DNA of 64,000 nt, taken from Aurantimicrobium minutum. GTDB lineage: Bacteria > Actinomycetota > Actinomycetes > Actinomycetales > Microbacteriaceae. Below, piece by piece: positions 59,090 to 64,000 of the stretch (positions are counted from its first letter, which is position 1; every line of letters begins with the position of its first letter). The notes beneath the pieces were generated by a model. The model was not told the origin of the DNA. It did no database searches and was given only the letters and a program-made list of their open reading frames with translations. The position numbers and the translations under genes are program-made. The DNA lies in the NCBI RefSeq assembly GCF_029894165.1, contig NZ_JARXXU010000001.1:1426001-1490000 (forward strand), read 5' to 3'.

Positions 59090-60199
59090 CTACTGAGATT
59101 CCGCTGACTTTCGCCAGCGAATGCCGGCGGCAATGAAGCCATCTAGATCTCCATCGAACACGTTCGAGGGGTTATTCACTTCGAACTCAGAGCGGAGATC
59201 CTTCACCATTTGGTAGGGAGCAAGCACATAGCTGCGCATCTGGTCACCCCAGCTTGCGGTGATATTGCCGGCAAGTTCTTTCTTCTTCGCGTTCTCTTCC
59301 TCGCGCTGCAACAGCAGCAGACGAGAAGTGAGAACGCGCATGGCAGCAGCACGGTTTTGAATCTGGCTCTTCTCGTTCTGGCAACTCACCACCAGACCAG
59401 TCGGGATGTGAGTAATGCGCACAGCCGAGTCGGTCGTGTTCACAGACTGTCCACCAGGGCCACTGGAACGGAACACATCCACGCGAATGTCATTTTCTGG
59501 AATTTCGATGGCCACTGACTCCGGCATCAGTGGAACAACTTCTACCGCAGCAAATGAGGTCTGGCGTTTACCTGCTGAGTTGAACGGGCTCATTCGCACC
59601 AAGCGGTGAGTTCCAGCCTCGACCGAAAGTGTTCCAAAAGCGTAGGGAGCATCCACTTCGAAGGTGGCGGACTTAATACCCGCTTCTTCGGCATAGCTCG
59701 TGTCGAGCACGTTGACCTTGTAATTGTGCTGTTCTGCCCAGCGCAGATACATCCTCAAGAGCATCTCAGCAAAGTCGGCAGCGTCAACCCCACCAGCGCC
59801 GGATCGAATAGTGATGACGGCGGGATAGGAATCGTATTCTCCGTTGAGCAGGGTTTGAACTTCTAGCTCACCCAGCACGGCAGTAATGCTGATGAGTTCT
59901 GCTTCAGCTTCTTTGGCGGAGTCTTCATCGCCAGCTTCATTGGCCAATTCGATCAGCACTTCAAGGTCGTCCAGACGCGCCACAATACTGTTGATCTTGG
60001 TCAGCTCGGCCTGGCGGTGGCTCAGTTCACTGGTGACTTTCTGAGCGTTTGCGGTGTCATCCCAGAGATCTGGGGCTTCCGCTAATTCGCTCAGTCGGGA
60101 AATCTCCGCAGAAAGACGGTCGACGTCAACGACAGCACGAATGTCGGCAAACGTGGAGCGCAGAGCACGAATCTGCTCGGAGAGATCAAGGTCAAGCAT
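59090..60199 (-). CDS. prfB: Peptide chain release factor 2
   Basis: A 369-residue RF2 for UGA and UAA. The codon-recognition tripeptide is SPF in [11 protein letters not shown], and the catalytic GGQ is in [13 protein letters not shown]. The reading frame is continuous; no programmed +1 frameshift site with an early UGA is present, as usual in actinobacteria. It is convergent with katG. Confidence 0.96.
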   Translation of the reverse strand: MLDLDLSEQIRALRSTFADIRAVVDVDRLSAEISRLSELAEAPDLWDDTANAQKVTSELSHRQAELTKINSIVARLDDLEVLIELANEAGDEDSAKEAEAELISITAVLGELEVQTLLNGEYDSYPAVITIRSGAGGVDAADFAEMLLRMYLRWAEQHNYKVNVLDTSYAEEAGIKSATFEVDAPYAFGTLSVEAGTHRLVRMSPFNSAGKRQTSFAAVEVVPLMPESVAIEIPENDIRVDVFRSSGPGGQSVNTTDSAVRITHIPTGLVVSCQNEKSQIQNRAAAMRVLTSRLLLLQREEENAKKKELAGNITASWGDQMRSYVLAPYQMVKDLRSEFEVNNPSNVFDGDLDGFIAAGIRWRKSAESQ

Positions 60200-60249
60200 T
60201 GTGAGACCAGCCTACCGGCGCGAGTGAGAGACGTAGGCTCGTACACGAG

Positions 60250-61506
60250 ATGAGCAATTCCAGCGCCCCCTTCCAACTGCGACAAGCAGCGCTGCCGGTC
60301 TATCTGCCGACCTTGTTGTTCTCGGCTGGCGAAGCTGCCTTTATCCCGATTGTTCCCGTCATTGCCCAGAACGTGGGAGCCAATCTGGCAACAGCTTGAT
60401 TAGTGGCCGGCATGCTCACCCTCGGAATCGTTTTCGGCGATATCCCGAGCGGCTGGATCATTTCCCGCATCGGCGAGCGCATGGCCATGCTGTGGTCGAC
60501 ATTGATCGCCCTGATTGGTGGCGGTCTTGCTCTTGCTGCCATGAATCCCTTCATGTTGGGGGTGGGCATTTTCTTTATCGGCCTCGCTACGAGTGCTTTT
60601 GCCCTTGCCCGGCATGCTTTCTTGAACACTTTTGTGCCTTTTGAATACAGAGCTCGAGCACTCTCCACCTTGGGCGGCATGTTCCGCGCTGGTGCAGTGA
60701 TGGGGCCTCTTCTCAGTGCAGCTGTGCTGGCAATGACCCACACTCCCCTGGCCGCTTTCTGGCTCATGGTGATCTTCACCCTGGCTACTGGAGCAGTTCT
60801 ACTGTTCATGCCAGATCCTGAGAAGTCTTTTGGTCGCGCCACCCGGATGAGAGATAGTTCAGGGCACTCTGTGACCTCAGGTGAACTCGAAGTGGAACAG
60901 GAAACCAACGGTCTGTTCTCGACCATTGTTCAGAATAGAAAAGTTCTCGTACGTCTCGGTGTCGCATCAGCTTTGGTAATGGCGTTACGGTCAGGACGAA
61001 CCGTGATTTTCCCACTCTGGGCGGTAAGCATCGGCATCAAGGATGCGGATACTGCCTTGATTATTGGCCTGGCCACTGCGATTGATTTCTTGTTGTTCTT
61101 CTCGAGCGGTCAGATCATGGACAAATGGGGACGTTTGGCATCGATTGTGCCGTCCATGATTGTGATGTCCTCTGCACTTTTCGTTTTGTCCGTCACGCAT
61201 GATGTGAGCACGAATGTGTTCTGGTTTGTGGCCACTGCGTTCTTGTTTGCCGTGGGAAATGGCATCGGCTCAGGAATCTTGCTCACCTTGGCGTCAGACC
61301 TCGCCGATAAACGAAACCCTGCACCTTTCCTCGGAGCATGGAGATTTATCACCGACTCCGGTGCTGCACTTGCCCCGATGGGCATAGCTGCAATTACTGC
61401 TGGACTCTCATTGGCTCTTGCATCTGCGATTACGGGAGTTGCTGGTCTCGTGGGTGTCGTCATGATGTTGATTTACGTGCCACACTTCTTGCCTCGAAAC
61501 AAGTAG
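60250..61506 (+). pseudogene. MFS transporter with in-frame TGA near the N-terminus
   Basis: ATG 60250 opens a frame (MSNSSAPFQLRQAALPVYLP) that reads through the first membrane helix and stops at TGA 60397-60399 after GANLATA. The same frame continues from LVAGMLTLGIVFGDIPSG to TAG 61506. That gives a normal MFS protein of 418 codons with the typical loop between helices 2 and 3 (DIPSGWIISRIGER). Codon 50 was probably GGA (Gly), changed to TGA by one base. A restart at GTG 60403 would lack the first helix. Candidates are a recent pseudogene, a sequencing error or readthrough. The substrate is unknown. It is divergent from prfB. Confidence 0.8.
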
Positions 61507-63192
61507 CTAATTCAGAGTCAGCTTTGATGTCACTAATGTGTCGGGGACAGGAACGTGAGAAATCACAATGACTGCGCGGTGAGCTGATCTACTTGCCTCA
61601 AGCACGTCCCGCATGAGTGCATCGGCTTGACCAGGATCAACATTGGCAGTGGGCTCGTCCAAAATGAGAACCGGGAAATCATGCAGCAGTGCGCGCGCTA
61701 AACCAAGACGCTGCGCTTGGCCGCCAGATACCAAAGCTCCCTTTTCACCAACTTGGGCATCCAATCCCCCTCGTTGGGTAACCCACCCTGATAAGCCCAC
61801 ACGGTTCAAGGCGCTCATGAGTTCTTGGTCATTCGCAGTGGGGCGTGCAAAGAGCAGATTTTGACGGATGGACTGAGAGAACATGTGAGGTGATTGTTCA
61901 ACCAATCCCACGTATTGCCGCACTTGCTCTACTGAGAGTGAGCGAACATCAACACCGTTGATCGCATACTGGCCAGAGTGATCTAGGAATCTAACCAGCA
62001 CGTGGGCAAGCGTCGTCTTCCCCGAACCACTGTGGCCTTCCACCAGCAAGCATTCTCCAGCGCGAAGCGTGAACGAGAGGGGATGAAGGGCCGGAGTGCC
62101 TGCCCCTGGCCAGGACGCCGACACACCAGATAACTCGAGCGAGTCAAAGCTTCCCAGGTTTGCCATCGGGAGTGTCGTGTTTTCGCGTGGGATTTCTGAA
62201 GGAATTGTTTCCGGAGTCACCTCAGCAACTCGTGTTGCACTGGTTTTCACAGCTCGCCAGACGCCCAAAGCTTGAGGCAAAGTTTGGAAAACCTCAAAGA
62301 CGGCCATCGGAACTAGAACAACGATGGCTAAATAGGGGCCACTGAAGACTCCCAAGCCCAGACCAGGTGTTTCATTGGCATCTGCGGGGAATACAAGATG
62401 TGGAACGCTGATCCACAGCGCAATGAGTGTTGCCAGACCCGCAATCAGCGAAAGTACAGCCGCGACAGCCCCCGATGAGACCGCTCGACGAAGTTGAACA
62501 TCTCTGAGCTCACGATCTGCTCGAGCAACATCTGTCACGCGACCATCCAAAGCCCCAAAGGCTGAAAGCACATCAAGTCGTGACACGACATCCATCACGG
62601 TGTCATCCAGCTGAGCTCTCACACCGGCTAATGCCCGGTCAGATCCAGAGGCGAGCATCGATTGGAGCACAGTCCCCGCAAGACCGGCTAAGGCGAGAGC
62701 GATGAGCAATGCGAACCCAGCTGGTGGCAAAATCATCCAAACCGCAATCACGCTTCCTAGGCTCACCACTAGTGTGATCACAACAGGCTGAATAACTCGA
62801 AGCGGGAGATCTTGGAGTTGATCAACATCTGCCACGAGACGTGAAAGAAGATCTCCACGACGAGTTCTCGCTAACCCGTCAGGCGCTAACGGAACTAATC
62901 GGCGATACATAGCCACTCGCAATGTTGAGAGTGAGCGGAATGCAGCATCGTGGCTTGATAGACGTTCTACATATCTGAATGAGGCTCGAGCGAGCGCAAA
63001 GAATCGAACCCCCACAATGGCCATATTCAAATACATAATGGGGGGCATATCGCCGGCACGAGTGATCAACCAAGAGGAGACGGCCAGCAAAGAGACAGCT
63101 GCTCCTGCAGAGAAAATGCCAAAAATAACGCCTGGCGCAAATTTACTCAACGGAGGTTGAGCTAAACGGAGAACTTCCTTCACCCCACTCAC
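61507..63192 (-). CDS. cydC: Thiol reductant ABC exporter subunit CydC
   Basis: A 561-residue fused membrane-ATPase half-transporter. The N-terminal part has six helices with the CydC-like ASFRYVERLSSHDAAF (~70-85). The C-terminal ATPase has Walker A GHSGSGKTT, signature VSGGQAQR and Walker B LILDEPTANVD. CydDC exports cysteine/glutathione-type thiols and is needed for cytochrome bd assembly. It overlaps cydD by 4 bp. No cydAB is seen in the window. The thiol link fits the sulfur theme of the region only loosely. Confidence 0.9.
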   Translation of the reverse strand: MSGVKEVLRLAQPPLSKFAPGVIFGIFSAGAAVSLLAVSSWLITRAGDMPPIMYLNMAIVGVRFFALARASFRYVERLSSHDAAFRSLSTLRVAMYRRLVPLAPDGLARTRRGDLLSRLVADVDQLQDLPLRVIQPVVITLVVSLGSVIAVWMILPPAGFALLIALALAGLAGTVLQSMLASGSDRALAGVRAQLDDTVMDVVSRLDVLSAFGALDGRVTDVARADRELRDVQLRRAVSSGAVAAVLSLIAGLATLIALWISVPHLVFPADANETPGLGLGVFSGPYLAIVVLVPMAVFEVFQTLPQALGVWRAVKTSATRVAEVTPETIPSEIPRENTTLPMANLGSFDSLELSGVSASWPGAGTPALHPLSFTLRAGECLLVEGHSGSGKTTLAHVLVRFLDHSGQYAINGVDVRSLSVEQVRQYVGLVEQSPHMFSQSIRQNLLFARPTANDQELMSALNRVGLSGWVTQRGGLDAQVGEKGALVSGGQAQRLGLARALLHDFPVLILDEPTANVDPGQADALMRDVLEASRSAHRAVIVISHVPVPDTLVTSKLTLN

Positions 63193-64000
63193 GAGCTCAC
63201 CTCCTCAGATGCAAGTTTGAGCTGACAAATCGCGTCTGCGGCAGCAATGACTGCAGGCCGGTGACTGACCACAATCACGGTGTGACCGCTCTCGGCAAAG
63301 GTGCGCATTCCTTCAACAACACGCTTTTCTGTTGCTGAATCCAAAGCTGAGGTGGGCTCATCTAAAACAAGAATGGGCGTGTTGTGAGTCAATGCTCGGA
63401 AATACGCACGTGCCAAAGACACTCGCTGAGCTTGACCTCCAGAAAGCCCAGCCCCTGCCACACCCAGCACAAGTTCACGGTCTAAGTCTTTGACTGCTGC
63501 GAGTTCACAAGCATGTTGCACCAGCTTTGAGTCGATTGTCCCCTTGGAACCCAAGGAGATGTTCTCGAAGATAGACCCAGCGACAAGACTGGCGGATTGG
63601 GGGGCCCAGGCAATTTCTGCCCGGGCAACACCACTACCAGTGAAGAATGTGTCGCCCCACCCGATATCTCCTCGAACAGGTACAAACCCCATGAGGGCAT
63701 TCACCAACGTGCTCTTGCCTACCCCACTCGGTCCCACCACTGCGGTGATGGCGCCAGGTAAGAACTCTGCAGTCAGGTTGTCCAGAATTTGTCGGTCTCC
63801 CAGGCGAACACTGAGTCCCCTCACCGTGAAGGCAGGACCTTGGTTAAGTTGGGTCGCGGGTGTTGGTCCCGAAAGAGTAACCATGAATTCTCGACCGTTT
63901 GCACTGAGTTCGCGATCATCACGGCGGATTCCATTATCAACAATGGCCGAATCTAATGAGCCCTGAGCTCGAGGAGTGTGCGCAGATTCGTGATCTGCCG
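63189..64000 (-). CDS. cydD: Thiol reductant ABC exporter subunit CydD (partial; 5' end outside window)
   Basis: The visible ~270 C-terminal residues hold a complete ATPase domain: Walker A VGPSGVGKSTL, signature LSGGQAQRVSL, Walker B ILVLDEPTSALD and the SHRP switch histidine. The frame stays open from the ATG at 63884 to the window edge with no stop, so that Met is internal and the membrane domain should lie to the right. Its coupling to cydC supports the name. Confidence 0.82.
   Translation of the reverse strand, partial: ADHESAHTPRAQGSLDSAIVDNGIRRDDRELSANGREFMVTLSGPTPATQLNQGPAFTVRGLSVRLGDRQILDNLTAEFLPGAITAVVGPSGVGKSTLVNALMGFVPVRGDIGWGDTFFTGSGVARAEIAWAPQSASLVAGSIFENISLGSKGTIDSKLVQHACELAAVKDLDRELVLGVAGAGLSGGQAQRVSLARAYFRALTHNTPILVLDEPTSALDSATEKRVVEGMRTFAESGHTVIVVSHRPAVIAAADAICQLKLASEEVSS

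Noticed and set aside
59090-60199. Programmed frameshift in prfB
   Set aside because: The RF2 frame is continuous from ATG to stop with no internal UGA near codon 25.
60397-60399. Recoding of TGA as glycine or selenocysteine
   Set aside because: TGA is a normal stop for other genes here, prfB is present, and no SECIS-like element was evident. A point mutation or sequencing error is simpler.
63189-63884. A free-standing 231-residue ATPase starting at 63884
   Set aside because: The frame continues open upstream to the window edge, and the neighbour is cydC, so this is the C-terminal part of a longer cydD.

Overview
The window is a 64 kb chromosomal segment of an actinobacterium, most likely family Microbacteriaceae. 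The base composition looks moderate for that family, which would fit the small planktonic freshwater or marine lineages (Rhodoluna, Aquiluna and Aurantimicrobium type). This rests on gene order and protein character, not on a 16S gene, because no rRNA is present. The gene order rpsP-KH-rimM-trmD-rplS-lepB-rnhB-DUF2469-dprA-xerC and the order terC-leuC-leuD-murA-plsC-gpsA-ddl with thiL-rsmD-recG-coaD are classic actinobacterial arrangements. Most genes lie on the minus strand.

Layout. 1-1853: the 5' part of a sugar-binding lipoprotein gene and a LacI regulator, with matching palindromic operators. 1907-5394: rnj, dapA, thyX. 5471-9122 (plus strand): a membrane thioredoxin with a DUF4395 protein, a TIGR01777 epimerase, and a KhtTU-like K+/H+ antiporter. 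9085-15557 (minus): xerC, dprA, DUF2469, rnhB, lepB, rplS, trmD, rimM, KH protein, rpsP. 15727-27138: a sulfur-metabolism district with a CoA-binding protein, metY, a ComB-like protein, msrB, an SsuABC-type transporter, acs, and a cbs-cgl operon followed by an interrupted 2OG-Fe(II) oxygenase. 27237-37800: ffh, ftsY, coaD, recG, rsmD, thiL, a DUF3515 lipoprotein, ddl, gpsA, plsC. 37808-45963: murA, leuDC, terC, tRNA-Glu, a diacylglycerol kinase, an aquaporin, tRNA-Gln, gltX. 45960-55798: branched-chain and serine biosynthesis (ilvE, leuB, serA, two small membrane proteins, ilvC, ilvN, ilvB, ilvD). 55897-64000: a TIM-barrel isomerase, katG, prfB, a nonsense-interrupted MFS transporter, and cydC with a partial cydD.

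The most interesting part is the control region of the cbs-cgl operon (23589-23916). It holds two inverted copies of a TTGTKACGTMACAA-type site, a promoter, and a tiny near-leaderless ORF encoding Met-Ile-Thr-Ser-Arg-Leu-Cys-Cys-Cys-Cys-Arg. Three hairpins then precede the cbs ribosome-binding site. This looks like a cysteine-responsive attenuator stacked on a transcription-factor site. A related site lies at nearly the same distance upstream of the SsuABC-like operon, suggesting a shared sulfur regulon.

A second system-level pattern is that many operon heads have TANNNT placed 6-7 nt before the start codon with no Shine-Dalgarno sequence. This implies widespread leaderless mRNAs and fixes several start codons. 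Two otherwise intact plus-strand genes (the 2OG oxygenase and the MFS transporter) each carry one in-frame stop explainable by a single G-to-T change.
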